A stretch of DNA of 64,000 nucleotides, taken from Dyadobacter diqingensis (GTDB lineage Bacteria; Bacteroidota; Bacteroidia; Cytophagales; Spirosomataceae). Location of the stretch: positions 1 through 64,000 of the forward strand of contig NZ_JAMXKF010000004.1 in assembly GCF_024220585.1 (NCBI RefSeq), given 5' to 3'. Below are positions 25,944 to 36,755 of this stretch, piece after piece (within the stretch, counting starts at the first letter, position 1; the number at the start of each line of letters is the position of its first letter). A program made the position numbers and the translations under genes. Under the pieces are notes generated by a model. It saw nothing but the letters and a program-made list of their open reading frames with translations. It ran no database searches and was not told the origin of the DNA.

Positions 25944-28922
25944 ATGATGACTTTCAAAAGGATTAACAACCTCACCGGCTGGATTGTTTTTGCAATTGCT
26001 TTGCTGACATACCGGCTGACCATCGAGCAAACAGCCAGTTTCTGGGACTGTGGCGAGTTTATCGCCTGTGCGTTTAAATTACAGGTCCCGCATCCGCCAG
26101 GCGCTCCGTTTTTCTTATTGGTCGGCCGACTTTTTTCTATGTTCGCCCTGGGTGATGTTACCCGGGTTGCATTCTGGGTTAACATGCTTTCGGTGTTATG
26201 CAGCGCATTCACGATCCTTTTTTTATTCTGGACGATAACGCTTTTGACAAGAAAGCTGATCGGAAAACCGGACAACGAGATGACGCCAGGTGATGTGATA
26301 CTTTCCATGGGAGCGGGCATTGTAGGCGCTCTGGCTTATGCCTGGTCCGATTCATTCTGGTTTTCAGCCGTTGAAGCGGAAGTTTATGCGATGTCTTCCT
26401 TTTTTACAGCGATTGTGATCTGGGCGGTTTTCAAATGGGAAAAAATAGAAGACGCTTCTGAGGAAAACCGATGGCTGATCTTCATTGCCTATCTCACGGG
26501 TATATCTATCGGTGTTCATTTGTTAAACCTTGTTACCATTCCGGCATTGGCTTTGGTATATTATTTCAAAAAATATCCCAGACCGGGGTTTTTCGGAGGT
26601 GTTATGGCTTTAATGGGTGGCCTGGTGGTTCTCGGGATTATTAATTCGGGGATAATTACCGGCCTACCCACACTCGCCGGGAAATTCGAAATATTCTTTG
26701 TTAACACGTTCGGGCTGCCTTACAAATCAGGGATTATTGTTTTTATCTTTCTCTTTTTAGGCTCCCTCGTTTGGGGTATCCGTTATGCGCATCAAAAGGG
26801 AAAAGTACTGCTCAATACCTGCCTGTTGTCATTTGCTTTTGTGCTTATCGGTTATGCTTCCTATCTGCTTGTTCTGGTTAGGTCGGAGCATAATCCGCCG
26901 ATCAACGAGAATAACCCGAGTGATGTGTTAAGTTTTGTTTCGTATTTAAATAGAGAGCAGTATGGAAGTCGTCCGTTGCTTTACGGGCCATCCTTCACTT
27001 CGAGACCGGTCAGCCAGAAACGTGACACACCGGTTTATCAGAAGAAAGACGGTAAATATGTGATTCAGGGTTATCGCTACGACTATGATTACGAACCGGG
27101 AAGCAGTATGCTTTTGCCTCGTTTGTACAGCACTCAACCGGGGCATCCACAGCTTTATCAGCAGATGACGGGGCTGGCAGAGGGCCAAAAACCAACGATG
27201 GTACAGAACCTTTCTTTTATGTTTTCGCATCAGCTAGGGCATATGTATTGGCGTTATTTTCTCTGGAATTTTGTGGGGCGTGAGAGTGATGTGGAAGGGG
27301 CGGGAGCGATGCTGCCCTGGGATGTTGTCAAAACGTATCCGTCGTCCATTGCTCAGAACAGAGCGCATAACAACTTTTTCATGCTTCCGCTGCTGCTTGG
27401 ACTGGCTGGTATAGTGGCGCTTTATTTCAAAAACAAAAAGGATTTACTGGTTTTAGGCCTGCTCTTTTTACTGACGGGAGTTGCGTTGGTGATTTACCTG
27501 AATTCGCCGCCTGTGGAGCCCCGGGAGCGCGATTATATTTACGTTGGGTCATTTTACATCTTCTGTATGTGGATCGGGATGGGCGTTGTCGCGGTGGCCG
27601 ACGGCGTCAGGAAATGGTCGGGTAATGCATCAAAAAGTGCTGTTTTTGCAAGTGTAGTGAGTCTGGCAATTCCGGTGATCATGGTGATTAAGGGCTGGGA
27701 CAACCATAACAGAAGCAACCGTTATCATGCTGTCGATTTTGCTAAAAACCTGCTCAATTCCTGTGCTCCCAATGCCATTTTGTTTACCGGCGGCGATAAT
27801 GATACTTTTCCGCTCTGGTATGCGCAGGAGGTAGAGGGTTTTCGGACCGATGTGCGCGTTTGTGTGCAGACTTTTCTGGGTACAGATTGGTATATCAATC
27901 AGTTGAAAAGGAAAACCAATAAGTCAGAAGGCCTGCCTTTGTCTCTGGATACCAACAGTTACGCATTCGGGAAAAATGATTATCTACCGTTTTACGAGAT
28001 TCCGGGTGTAAAATCCGGTATCAATCTCAAAGAATACCTCGAACTCATCGGGCAGGAAAACAAGGCGATTCAGGTGCCGCTGACGAGTGGTGATATGGCC
28101 TCAATTTTGCCGTCGTCGGTTCTTTTTCTCCCTGTAAATACGAAAGAGGTAGAGAAGATGAACATTGTCAAAAAGGAGCTGTTGCCGCTTTTGGCGGATT
28201 CCATGAGCTGGACAATCGGCAAAAATGATTTGTATAAGGCTGATCTGGTGATGCTTGACATCATTGCGAGCAACAACTGGAAAAGGCCGGTTTATTTTTC
28301 CAGTACGATGGGTGGTTCTAATAACCTGGGGCTGAAAGAGTATATGCAGCTCGAAGGATATACTTATCGCTTGCTGCCTGTGCGTGTGCCGGGTGCTTCG
28401 GATGGTTATGTGAATTCGGATGTGATGTACGACAATCTGATGAATAAAATGTCGTGGCGGGAGTTGAGTAACAAAGAAACATATTACGATAACACCTATC
28501 TGGGCGCCCCGGTCGCGACGGCAAGAATTGCGTTTTTACGTCTTACAAATCAATTACTGGCTGAAAATCGTAAGGAAGATGCCCGAAAAGTAATGGATAA
28601 GGCGTTGGCGGTAATGCCAGACAACAGCATTCCTTACGATCAGATTTCGTCAAATTATATCGGGATGCTTTTTGATCTCGGCGAAAACAAAAAAGCTTTG
28701 GATACTGCCAAAACCATGGCCTTACGTGCCAATGAAAATCTGGAATTCGCCAAAAAGAATCAGGTTTCGGGAAGCCGGGATATTAATGCGGATCTATACA
28801 TTTTGCAAACAATCGTGCAGGAATGTAAGCAGGCAAAACAGGACACGGCTGCCAGAGAATACGAAGCAATTTTCAGAAAACATTTACTGGCGTTCAATCT
28901 GTACAGCAGCGACGCCGAATAG
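25944..28922 (+). CDS. DUF2723 / TMEM260-like giant membrane protein (predicted O-mannosyltransferase-like)
   Basis: The 992-residue protein starts with a glycosyltransferase-C-like membrane region (about 12-16 helices in residues 1-560). It has the DUF2723 signature: LTYRLTIEQTASFWDCGEFIACAFKLQVPHPPGAPFF, with acidic D/E pair after the first helix as in GT-C enzymes, and NSPPVEPRERDYIYVGSFY near 520. The C-terminal soluble part ends in TPR-like helices (from about 850). Animal TMEM260 is an O-mannosyltransferase; a similar protein-glycosylation role in Bacteroidota is inference. It is monocistronic and followed by a terminator. Confidence 0.88.
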   Translation: MMTFKRINNLTGWIVFAIALLTYRLTIEQTASFWDCGEFIACAFKLQVPHPPGAPFFLLVGRLFSMFALGDVTRVAFWVNMLSVLCSAFTILFLFWTITLLTRKLIGKPDNEMTPGDVILSMGAGIVGALAYAWSDSFWFSAVEAEVYAMSSFFTAIVIWAVFKWEKIEDASEENRWLIFIAYLTGISIGVHLLNLVTIPALALVYYFKKYPRPGFFGGVMALMGGLVVLGIINSGIITGLPTLAGKFEIFFVNTFGLPYKSGIIVFIFLFLGSLVWGIRYAHQKGKVLLNTCLLSFAFVLIGYASYLLVLVRSEHNPPINENNPSDVLSFVSYLNREQYGSRPLLYGPSFTSRPVSQKRDTPVYQKKDGKYVIQGYRYDYDYEPGSSMLLPRLYSTQPGHPQLYQQMTGLAEGQKPTMVQNLSFMFSHQLGHMYWRYFLWNFVGRESDVEGAGAMLPWDVVKTYPSSIAQNRAHNNFFMLPLLLGLAGIVALYFKNKKDLLVLGLLFLLTGVALVIYLNSPPVEPRERDYIYVGSFYIFCMWIGMGVVAVADGVRKWSGNASKSAVFASVVSLAIPVIMVIKGWDNHNRSNRYHAVDFAKNLLNSCAPNAILFTGGDNDTFPLWYAQEVEGFRTDVRVCVQTFLGTDWYINQLKRKTNKSEGLPLSLDTNSYAFGKNDYLPFYEIPGVKSGINLKEYLELIGQENKAIQVPLTSGDMASILPSSVLFLPVNTKEVEKMNIVKKELLPLLADSMSWTIGKNDLYKADLVMLDIIASNNWKRPVYFSSTMGGSNNLGLKEYMQLEGYTYRLLPVRVPGASDGYVNSDVMYDNLMNKMSWRELSNKETYYDNTYLGAPVATARIAFLRLTNQLLAENRKEDARKVMDKALAVMPDNSIPYDQISSNYIGMLFDLGENKKALDTAKTMALRANENLEFAKKNQVSGSRDINADLYILQTIVQECKQAKQDTAAREYEAIFRKHLLAFNLYSSDAE

Positions 28923-28940
28923 TATTTTGAAATGATAAAA

Positions 28941-28990
28941 CCAGATTCTGTTTCTTTCGATTACGAATAGAACGGAATCTGGCTTTTATT
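28941..28990 (+). terminator. Terminator after the DUF2723 gene
   Basis: CCAGATTCTGTT (28941-28952) pairs with AACGGAATCTGG (28971-28982) with one wobble, followed by CTTTTATT. It also lies downstream of the SRPBCC gene on the other strand. Confidence 0.6.
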
Positions 28991-29004
28991 AACACGACCG
29001 GACG

Positions 29005-29433
29005 TTACTCGACATATGCTCTCAAAATGTTGCCGATGATTTCATTCCAGCCAGTCGCAAAGTTCTCGCGTCTGAAATCTTTCAAATCGGGAAAGGTTTC
29101 AAGACCTTCGTGTGTCAGTTTGATTTTGGTTTGATCTCCCTCGGGCAGAAGTTCAAACGTTACGATAGAATTTCCGGGATAGCCATCATATCGCCAGCTG
29201 TACGCCAGTTTTTGCTCATGTTCAACTGCCGTAACTTTACAGAGATGACGAAATTTTACCCCTTCGTTTTCTCCGTAAAACTCAAATTCAAACCCAACTA
29301 CCGCTTCGAATGTTGCGATATCAAAATACCACTGTTTCATTTTTGCGTTGTCGGTTATGGCCTGCCATACTTTCCCGACCAGCGCATGGTAGGTTCTTTC
29401 AACGACCAGGGGTACTGTTTGCTCTATTTTCAT
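29005..29433 (-). CDS. SRPBCC / AHSA1-family protein
   Basis: The 142-residue protein shows the AHSA1 START-like pattern: VERTYHALVGKVWQAITDNAKMKQWYF at the start, GFEFEFYGENEG and a C-terminal helix FATGWNEIIGNILRAYVE, which form a deep hydrophobic cavity. Bacterial members bind small lipophilic ligands or act as co-chaperone-like proteins; no specific ligand can be named. It is a standalone gene on the minus strand, next to the cysteine hydrolase and P450 genes on that strand. Length is normal for the family. Confidence 0.88.
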   Translation of the reverse strand: MKIEQTVPLVVERTYHALVGKVWQAITDNAKMKQWYFDIATFEAVVGFEFEFYGENEGVKFRHLCKVTAVEHEQKLAYSWRYDGYPGNSIVTFELLPEGDQTKIKLTHEGLETFPDLKDFRRENFATGWNEIIGNILRAYVE

Positions 29434-29489
29434 TTTTATCCCAAAATTCAGATAAAGTGTTCCTGCATAAATCTTTGGTTTGCCGACAA

Positions 29490-30122
29490 TTACGGCTGCA
29501 CGATGTCTATTTTTGCCGAAGTTGAGATACCTCCCGGGTTAATTCCCGGCTCGGCCTCCGGAATGGGAATACCCAGTTTTTCGTAATACGTAATCCAGAC
29601 AGGAAAGAACTGATTACTGCCGGGCTGCTTAAAGGTCATTGGTTCAAGCACAAAAAAGTCATTTCCACCATTCGCTCGTTTAAAAGCATCATAGATCAGC
29701 TCGGAGCAGTAATATTTTTTATTGTTGTATAAAAACTCGTCGTCATACGGAACGCCTTTTTCTGCGAGCGCATAGTTAACAGCCCTGGCAGCGACACCGG
29801 CGTATTGTTTTTTTACCCTCCCCACGAGCATGGGATTGGTGGTCCGGTCCGTGAATTTTTTTAAAGGGGTAAGCTGAACTTCCGTTCCGATGGCTTCGAT
29901 GATAAAAACGCCGTCATTTTGCACCGAAACAAGACCGATATGCGAAAAATGTTTACCGCCATAACTTTTTGTAACCTGCTCAATGGCATCGCATAACGGC
30001 CCGCAGTCGAGGTCCTGGAAAATGAAATCTCCGGTTTTGAGCTTAATGCCGGCCGGGATCTGTGCCTGTGAATGTATGGACGAAAAGATAATGAGCCATA
30101 CGAAGATCAGAGTGTTTTTCAC
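29490..30122 (-). CDS. Secreted YiiX/YebB-like (permuted NlpC/P60) cysteine hydrolase
   Basis: With a GTG start (30120-30122) this 210-residue protein has a clean signal peptide (KNTLIFVWLIIFSSIHSQAQ). A longer start at 30182 would overlap the P450 gene and put 20 polar residues first. The fold signature is LKTGDFIFQDLDCGPLCDAI, FSHIGLV with the catalytic histidine and YYCSELIYDAFKRA with the catalytic cysteine. Permuted NlpC/P60 proteins cleave amide bonds in peptidoglycan or lipids. It starts 34 bases after the P450 stop on the same strand, so the two may share a transcript. Confidence 0.82.
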   Translation of the reverse strand: MKNTLIFVWLIIFSSIHSQAQIPAGIKLKTGDFIFQDLDCGPLCDAIEQVTKSYGGKHFSHIGLVSVQNDGVFIIEAIGTEVQLTPLKKFTDRTTNPMLVGRVKKQYAGVAARAVNYALAEKGVPYDDEFLYNNKKYYCSELIYDAFKRANGGNDFFVLEPMTFKQPGSNQFFPVWITYYEKLGIPIPEAEPGINPGGISTSAKIDIVQP

Positions 30123-30156
30123 TTTATGAAACTGTAAAATGTTGATTTTAATAAGT

Positions 30157-31482
30157 TTATTTGACGAACAGCTTAATGCCATTCGTTGATTTTAAAACGA
30201 TCTGCGGATATATGCCCACGTGATGAGACGGATCAATCGCAAAGTCAAATCGTTTGATGAGTGACGCCAGAATCAGCTGCATTTCCATCATGGCAAATTG
30301 CTGACCGATACACAGGCGAGGGCCGGCGCCGAAAGGTAGGTAATTAAATTTGGCCCGGTTTTTTACATTTTCAACACTGAAATTTTCCGGGTCAAAAATA
30401 AGCGGGTTTTGCCAGATGTTAGGGTTCCTGTGCAGTTCATAAATGGACATAAACACGGACATTCCCTTGGGAATGATTTGTCCATCGACCTCATCCACAT
30501 CCAAAGATTCCCGGGTCATGGTCCAGGCGGGTGGGTAAAGTCGCATGCCTTCTTCGATAACCTGACGGGTGTAGGAAAGTTTTAACAGCTGGTCGAAAGT
30601 CGGGACCGTATCAAAAATTTCGGCTTCCTTACGTATGCGGGCGACAATCTCAGGTTGTCTGGCCAGCTCCAATAACAGCCAGCTGAGGCCGGTGGCAGAC
30701 GTTTCATGACCGGCCGCAAACATGGTGATCGCCTCGTCACGAATCTGCTGATCGTTCATCTGCGCGCCCGTTTCTTCATCGAGGCTGTCCAGCAATAGTT
30801 GAAGCAAATCGTTGGGTTTTTCAACCATACCATGACGCTGATGTATGAATTCAAAAACCAGCTTGTTAAAGTAAGCCAGGTCTGTTTTGAAACGCGATCG
30901 TTCTCCATTCACCAGCATCAGAGGGATCCGGTAAGGTCTGCGCACCCGGGTGACAAGATAACGCTGGGTCCTGTTGACCTGGTGGTAGATTTGCATTTTG
31001 TCTTCATTGGAAATATTGCCAAACAGCGTCTTTAATGCGATATCGGCGGTAATGCCCATCATTTTGGCATCGATATCAATGGCTTTCTTTCCTCGGAAAA
31101 TTTCCATTTCCTCCAAAAAGTCCGTCGTGATTTGCCCCATCGTAACGAATAGCTCCTGCAACCTTTCACGGTGAAAAGCCGGCTGCACAAGTCGCCGCTG
31201 ACGAAGCCAGAAATCTCCCTCACTGGTGACCAGGCCGTTTCCAAGAACCGGATTCAGCATTTTTGATGAGCTTCCCTTTTTATAGTTTTTGTTATTTGTT
31301 ACCAAAACCTGTTTGAAAAAGGCAGGGTCGCGACTGACGGCAAATTCCCTGAACAGCTTCAATCTAAAAGTATCGCCACAGGCATCAAAACCTCTTCTGA
31401 TTGCCAGCAGCGGATCTTTTGCAAAAATAAAGGGCGCCTGGATGTTGAACCTGGCAATTTTAAATTCAGGGATATTCGACAT
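30157..31482 (-). CDS. Cytochrome P450
   Basis: The 441-residue protein has all P450 landmarks: the I-helix oxygen-binding motif AGHETSATGLSW, the K-helix EEGMRLYPPAW, and the haem loop FGAGPRLCIGQQFA with cysteine ligand at about residue 391. It resembles the soluble CYP102/CYP4-like and fatty-acid hydroxylase groups of bacteria. The ATG at 31480-31482 is preferred to a TTG two codons upstream. No ferredoxin or reductase gene is adjacent, so redox partners must come from elsewhere. Substrate unknown. Confidence 0.93.
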   Translation of the reverse strand: MSNIPEFKIARFNIQAPFIFAKDPLLAIRRGFDACGDTFRLKLFREFAVSRDPAFFKQVLVTNNKNYKKGSSSKMLNPVLGNGLVTSEGDFWLRQRRLVQPAFHRERLQELFVTMGQITTDFLEEMEIFRGKKAIDIDAKMMGITADIALKTLFGNISNEDKMQIYHQVNRTQRYLVTRVRRPYRIPLMLVNGERSRFKTDLAYFNKLVFEFIHQRHGMVEKPNDLLQLLLDSLDEETGAQMNDQQIRDEAITMFAAGHETSATGLSWLLLELARQPEIVARIRKEAEIFDTVPTFDQLLKLSYTRQVIEEGMRLYPPAWTMTRESLDVDEVDGQIIPKGMSVFMSIYELHRNPNIWQNPLIFDPENFSVENVKNRAKFNYLPFGAGPRLCIGQQFAMMEMQLILASLIKRFDFAIDPSHHVGIYPQIVLKSTNGIKLFVK

Positions 31483-31549
31483 GAGCAATGTTTTATTTCA
31501 GTGCGCTTTTGTTTATGAACCAATTGAAAAATTTCAAATGGCCGGGAAT

Positions 31550-31580
31550 GCCGTCCGACGGTTTTTCACCGTCGGACGGC
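31550..31580. repeat. GC-rich palindrome with CCGTCGGA core
   Basis: GCCGTCCGACGG (31550-31561), loop TTTTTCA, CCGTCGGACGGC (31569-31580): a perfect 12-base stem between the divergent P450 and methyltransferase genes. Since it does not sit behind a gene on either strand, it is not an ordinary terminator. The core recurs at 37336-37384. Confidence 0.65.
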
Positions 31581-31670
31581 TAAACAAATTCTCAGGTAAA
31601 ATAATGAAAAGAAATGCTCACTCCGACAAATTCCTGATTAAATTGTCTGCGAAAACAATTGTGATTGAAA

Positions 31671-32336
31671 ATGAAAAAAGAATGGAGTGAAGAAGAATTG
31701 AAAGAAGTGGCCCGACAACTGGGTAATCCTGATGGTGCCAATGGCGTGAAAACCGGTGAGCGCATGAACCTCAGCAATGCAAATATGATTAATCGTGGTG
31801 TTGAATCACTGGATATAAAAACAGGTGAAACGATTTTGGAAATCGGGCCTGGCAACGGCTCTCACGTCGGTTCCATTATCGGGGTGGCGGAAAAGGTTAT
31901 TTACCATGGTATCGATATTTCCGAAACCATGATATTAGAAGCCAATAAGTCAAATGAGGATTTGGTGGCGAGCGGAAAAGCCATTTTTACTTTATCCGAT
32001 GGTAATAAACTGGATTTTCAGGATGATTTTTTTGACAAGATATTTACAGTCAATACCGTGTATTTCTGGCAGGATCCTGTTGCTTATGCGAAGGAGATTT
32101 TCAGAGTTCTGAAACCCGGTGGCGTTTTTAGCCTGGTGTTTTCTGACAAAAGTTTCATGGAACAGTTGCCTTTTACAAAATTTGGTTTTCAGTTGTATGA
32201 CAAAAATCTGGCTGAAACACTTTTGAAGCAGTCAGGGTTTTCAGTGAGTGAAACGATAGAAGAAATTGAGACGACACAGAGCAATTTAGGTGAATTTGTG
32301 GATCGCCCGATTGTAATCATGCGCGCGACAAAGTAA
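31671..32336 (+). CDS. Class I SAM-dependent methyltransferase
   Basis: The 221-residue protein contains the SAM-binding glycine loop ETILEIGPGNGSHVGSI (about 53-69), YHGIDISETMILEA for the acidic second strand, and the post-motif FRVLKPGGVFSLVFSD. It belongs to the UbiE/Methyltransf_11 group that methylates small molecules. The ATG at 31671 gives MKKEWSEEELKE as start. Only 28 bases separate it from the AraC gene downstream, so the pair is probably an operon and the methyltransferase may answer to that regulator. Confidence 0.88.
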   Translation: MKKEWSEEELKEVARQLGNPDGANGVKTGERMNLSNANMINRGVESLDIKTGETILEIGPGNGSHVGSIIGVAEKVIYHGIDISETMILEANKSNEDLVASGKAIFTLSDGNKLDFQDDFFDKIFTVNTVYFWQDPVAYAKEIFRVLKPGGVFSLVFSDKSFMEQLPFTKFGFQLYDKNLAETLLKQSGFSVSETIEEIETTQSNLGEFVDRPIVIMRATK

Positions 32337-32364
32337 GTTTCGGCGGGAACCTGACAGAGAAATT

Positions 32365-33279
32365 ATGGCAGATACGGATAAAATTAAGCTTTACAATACG
32401 CGCGCCTTCACCAGCAAATTTATGCAGCCGGAGGAATTAAAGACCATTGCGAAGATAGAAACCGATAATTTTTTTGTGACCAGACTGGAAGAAATGTATA
32501 AACTGGTGACACGTCCCGTGCCGGCTTCCCGATCTACAATCCACAATTGTCTGTACGTTACGGAGGGCGAAGCGGTGATGAAAATTGGCAGCGAGCAATA
32601 TACGGCGGCAAAAGATGAAATGCTTTTTGTTCCGGCAGGGCAGGTGTTTTCTTTTCAAACCGGTGATGTAAATAAGGGTTATATCACCGGTTTTCACAAC
32701 GATTTTTTGCTTGGCAAATTTGCTAAAAATGATCTTTGGAAGGAATTTGAATTTCTGAGGGTTTGGGGAAATCCGCACATAAAACTGGATGTCAAAACTT
32801 CCGGCTTTGTGCTGAACCTCTTTCAGCGGCTGTTGTTCGAGTACACCCATCATGGTTTAAAAAACCAACTGATCTATCAGACCTATCTGCATGCGCTTTT
32901 CTGTGAAGTACAAAGCGTTTACGAGCCGTTATCAGGCAGCAATCAGTTTGCCGCGGTGCACATCACGAACCGTTTTAAGGAATTGATTTTTTCAAATATC
33001 AAAGCCAGACACCTGGTTTCCGATTATGCGTCACTGCTCCATATTTCACCCAATCATCTGAATAAAACCGTTAAGACGATTACCGGGAAATCTCCGACCA
33101 AGTGGATTGACGAAGCGATTATCTCGGAGGCTAAGGTATTGTTGTGTCAGTCAGCCCTGTCGATCAGCGAAGTATCTATGGAAGTTGGTTTCGAAGATCA
33201 GTCGTATTTTACCCGATTATTCAAAAAATATGAAACTGTGACACCCAGTGAATTCCGGAAGGGGATTGAAATATCCTAA
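32365..33279 (+). CDS. AraC-family transcriptional regulator
   Basis: The 304-residue protein has a cupin-like N-terminal half (LYVTEGEAVMKIGSEQYTAAKDEMLFVPAGQVFSFQTG) and C-terminal HTHs (LVSDYASLLHISPNHLNKTVKTITGKSPTKWI; ISEVSMEVGFEDQSYFTRLFKKYETVTPSEFR). It lies directly downstream of the methyltransferase gene. The sensor half resembles that of the AraC gene at 23857-24723 in the residues around AGQVFSF / KGQVFSF and the spacing, so a common ancestor is likely. Signal unknown. Confidence 0.88.
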   Translation: MADTDKIKLYNTRAFTSKFMQPEELKTIAKIETDNFFVTRLEEMYKLVTRPVPASRSTIHNCLYVTEGEAVMKIGSEQYTAAKDEMLFVPAGQVFSFQTGDVNKGYITGFHNDFLLGKFAKNDLWKEFEFLRVWGNPHIKLDVKTSGFVLNLFQRLLFEYTHHGLKNQLIYQTYLHALFCEVQSVYEPLSGSNQFAAVHITNRFKELIFSNIKARHLVSDYASLLHISPNHLNKTVKTITGKSPTKWIDEAIISEAKVLLCQSALSISEVSMEVGFEDQSYFTRLFKKYETVTPSEFRKGIEIS

Positions 33280-33343
33280 AAGTACCCTCGTCTGTCCTAA
33301 CGCAAAACATCATTAAGGATGACCTTTGTCAGGTAAAATTTAA

Positions 33344-33814
33344 ATGTGCATGTATCCCTATTTGTTATTTTTTCATTCGCTTTTCAGGTGGTTAGTCCTG
33401 ATCAGTCTTTTGTATGCGTTGTTCTGTGGAGTCCGTGGCTGGTTTGGAAAACGTGCGTTCAGTAAAACTGATGATACCGTCCGTCACATTACCGCGACGA
33501 TATCCCATATCCAGCTCACGATCGGATATGTGTTGTATTTCAACAGCCCGATCATCGCTTATTTTCGGACAAATTATCATGAGGCGGTCAAACAGATTGA
33601 TTTCAGGTTTTTCGGGATGATACACATTATCCTGATGACGATTGCCATTTTCGTTATCACCATCGGATCGTCAGTGGCAAAACGCAAGCAGACCGACGCG
33701 GCCAAGTTTCAAACCATGACCTTATTTTTTGGTATTGCCCTTTTAATCATATTCATGGCTATTCCCTGGCCGTTTTCACCTTTGGCCAACAGACCTCTTT
33801 TCAGATCTTTTTAA
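33344..33814 (+). CDS. Four-helix membrane protein, cytochrome-b-like topology
   Basis: A 156-residue protein with four membrane segments (about 8-28, 50-70, 90-115, 122-145). A histidine in FFHSLFRWLVLISLLY and others in HIQLTIGYVLYF and GMIHIILMTIAIFVIT suit haem coordination, as in small cytochrome-b-type proteins, but I do not know the family. An ATG at 33350 is an alternative start. The DUF3817 gene starts one base after its stop, so they are co-transcribed. Confidence 0.7.
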   Translation: MCMYPYLLFFHSLFRWLVLISLLYALFCGVRGWFGKRAFSKTDDTVRHITATISHIQLTIGYVLYFNSPIIAYFRTNYHEAVKQIDFRFFGMIHIILMTIAIFVITIGSSVAKRKQTDAAKFQTMTLFFGIALLIIFMAIPWPFSPLANRPLFRSF

Positions 33815-33815
33815 C

Positions 33816-34133
33816 ATGATGAAATTTTTTAAAACAAAAATCGGGAGGCTGCGTCTGGTGGCCTTACTGGAAGGATTATCGCTGATTGTTTTGGTTGGTG
33901 TGGCAGTGCCGTTGAAATACGCTTATCATGATCCGTCGCTTGTTAAAACCATGGGACCGGTTCATGGTATATTGTTTCTGTTGTTTGTAATCAACACACT
34001 GAGCGTCGGTTTGGAGTACAAATGGAAATTCGAAGAGACCACCTGGAAGGTTTTATTGGCTTGTCTGATACCATTTGGAACGTTTTATGTCGATTATACC
34101 ATTCTAAGTAAAATAGCGGAGCGCGGCAAGTGA
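33816..34133 (+). CDS. DUF3817 membrane protein
   Basis: The 105-residue protein has three membrane helices and the DUF3817 features: RLVALLEGLSLIVLVGVAVPLKY, MGPVHGILFLLFVINTL and a final ACLIPFGTFYVDYTIL. Family members are small inner-membrane proteins of unknown function. It shares a transcript with the upstream four-helix protein. Confidence 0.88.
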   Translation: MMKFFKTKIGRLRLVALLEGLSLIVLVGVAVPLKYAYHDPSLVKTMGPVHGILFLLFVINTLSVGLEYKWKFEETTWKVLLACLIPFGTFYVDYTILSKIAERGK

Positions 34134-34196
34134 TTTTTGTAGTGGTTGTCTGTGCTAAAAAGAAAATCGCCATTCTAACCATATCGTAACTGACGC

Positions 34197-34751
34197 GTGA
34201 AGTATAACTTAAATTGGCTTGTTGAACGTTTTGAACTTGAAGATCGTCTCAAATTTGTATTTTTCTGGGGGCATCAGCCCGACCGCAACGGTATTATCAC
34301 ATCGTCGTGTTTCAGTCAGTGGTGGGTAGCACCTTTCGTTGTGGATGGCATAATTTATAAGACGGCTGAACACTGGATGATGGCTCAAAAGGCTTTGCTA
34401 TTTGATAATCACGATATTTTCGAGAAAATTGTCGGTGACAAATCTCCTGCCGAAGCCAAAGAACTGGGCAGGCTGGTCCGTGATTTTGACGAAAATATCT
34501 GGTTGGAAAAACGCTTTGAAATCGTTGTCGAAGGTTCCATGCACAAGTTTGGCCAGCATCCTGATCTGAAAAGGTTTCTGATCAATACGAATGACCGGAT
34601 CCTGGTGGAGGCTAGTCCCGTGGATACGATCTGGGGCATAGGGTTGGCGGCTGCCGATGAAAAAACGAAAAACCCGAACCAATGGAACGGGCTTAATCTC
34701 TTGGGTTTTGCCTTGATGGAAACACGTGATAACTTTTTAAAAAACAGATAA
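34197..34751 (+). CDS. NADAR-domain protein (YbiA-like N-glycosidase family)
   Basis: The 184-residue protein has NADAR features: FFWGHQPDRNG, CFSQWWVAPFVVDGIIYKTAEHWMMAQKALLF, then WGIGLAAADE near the end. The family includes YbiA-type glycosidases acting on damaged riboflavin intermediates and ADP-ribosyl-guanine glycosidases of DNA-modification counter-systems. The start codon appears to be GTG (34197-34199), as the conserved domain begins soon after and no ATG is near. It stands alone between DUF3817 and a convergent esterase gene. Confidence 0.9.
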   Translation: MKYNLNWLVERFELEDRLKFVFFWGHQPDRNGIITSSCFSQWWVAPFVVDGIIYKTAEHWMMAQKALLFDNHDIFEKIVGDKSPAEAKELGRLVRDFDENIWLEKRFEIVVEGSMHKFGQHPDLKRFLINTNDRILVEASPVDTIWGIGLAAADEKTKNPNQWNGLNLLGFALMETRDNFLKNR

Positions 34752-34764
34752 GTTCTTATCTGTT
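34743..34764. terminator. Hairpin at NADAR gene end
   Basis: AACAGATAA (34743-34751) and TTATCTGTT (34756-34764), perfect nine-base arms overlapping the stop codon, without a proper T-run. It may slow transcription between the convergent genes. Confidence 0.4.
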
Positions 34765-34771
34765 GCGTCTC

Positions 34772-36085
<1,314 letters not shown>

Positions 36086-36161
36086 TTATCAGAAAAGACA
36101 GCGGGATGTCAGGGAAATCGTAAAATATTATATTTTTGACTATACGAAAACCGATGTTCAG

Positions 36162-36635
36162 ATGCTCTTGAATTTTCCGGCAAAATATAAACGGACATTA
36201 GGATACGGCGTTTCGCTGGCTGCACTGCTGTTTTTGCTGAAATGGCTTGAACTTCGGTTTATCATCATCGATCATGCTTTTGAAATTTATGCCGGGGCGA
36301 TAGCGGTAATTTTTACGGCTTTGGGTATATGGCTGGCGCACAAGCTAAGCAAGCCTGAAATGAAAACCATTGTTGTGGAAAAGCAGATTTTCGTTGAACA
36401 AAACCCGGCATTCGTGCTTAATGAAACCGAATTTGAAAAACTGGGAATAAGCAAACGGGAACTGGAAGTGCTCCAACTCATTGCAGACGGATTAAGTAAT
36501 CAGGAGATCGCCTCGCAACTGTTCGTTTCGTTGAATACGGTGAAGACCCACTCCTCTAATCTTTTTTACAAAATGGAGGTCAAAAGCAGGACGCAGGCCA
36601 TCGACAAGGCCAAGAGGCTGAAAATCATTGCCTGA
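36162..36635 (+). CDS. Membrane-anchored LuxR-type regulator
   Basis: The 157-residue protein has two membrane helices (about 14-30 and 40-60) followed by a linker and a LuxR-type HTH ([42 protein letters not shown]). It lacks a receiver or ligand-binding domain. The ATG at 36162 was chosen because earlier in-frame codons would extend into the divergent esterase promoter region. It could sense membrane state or be released by proteolysis (inference). The esterase gene is divergent from it. Confidence 0.75.
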   Translation: MLLNFPAKYKRTLGYGVSLAALLFLLKWLELRFIIIDHAFEIYAGAIAVIFTALGIWLAHKLSKPEMKTIVVEKQIFVEQNPAFVLNETEFEKLGISKRELEVLQLIADGLSNQEIASQLFVSLNTVKTHSSNLFYKMEVKSRTQAIDKAKRLKIIA

Positions 36636-36755
36636 TTTATGGTCATACTTTCAGGTGAAAACCGGGGAAGTTTGCAAAATCACCCAAAAGTATGAGTGGA
36701 AACCGTGGGTTAACGTTCACCTTTGCTTCATGTCAAATCAAAAACTACTCCTGAA

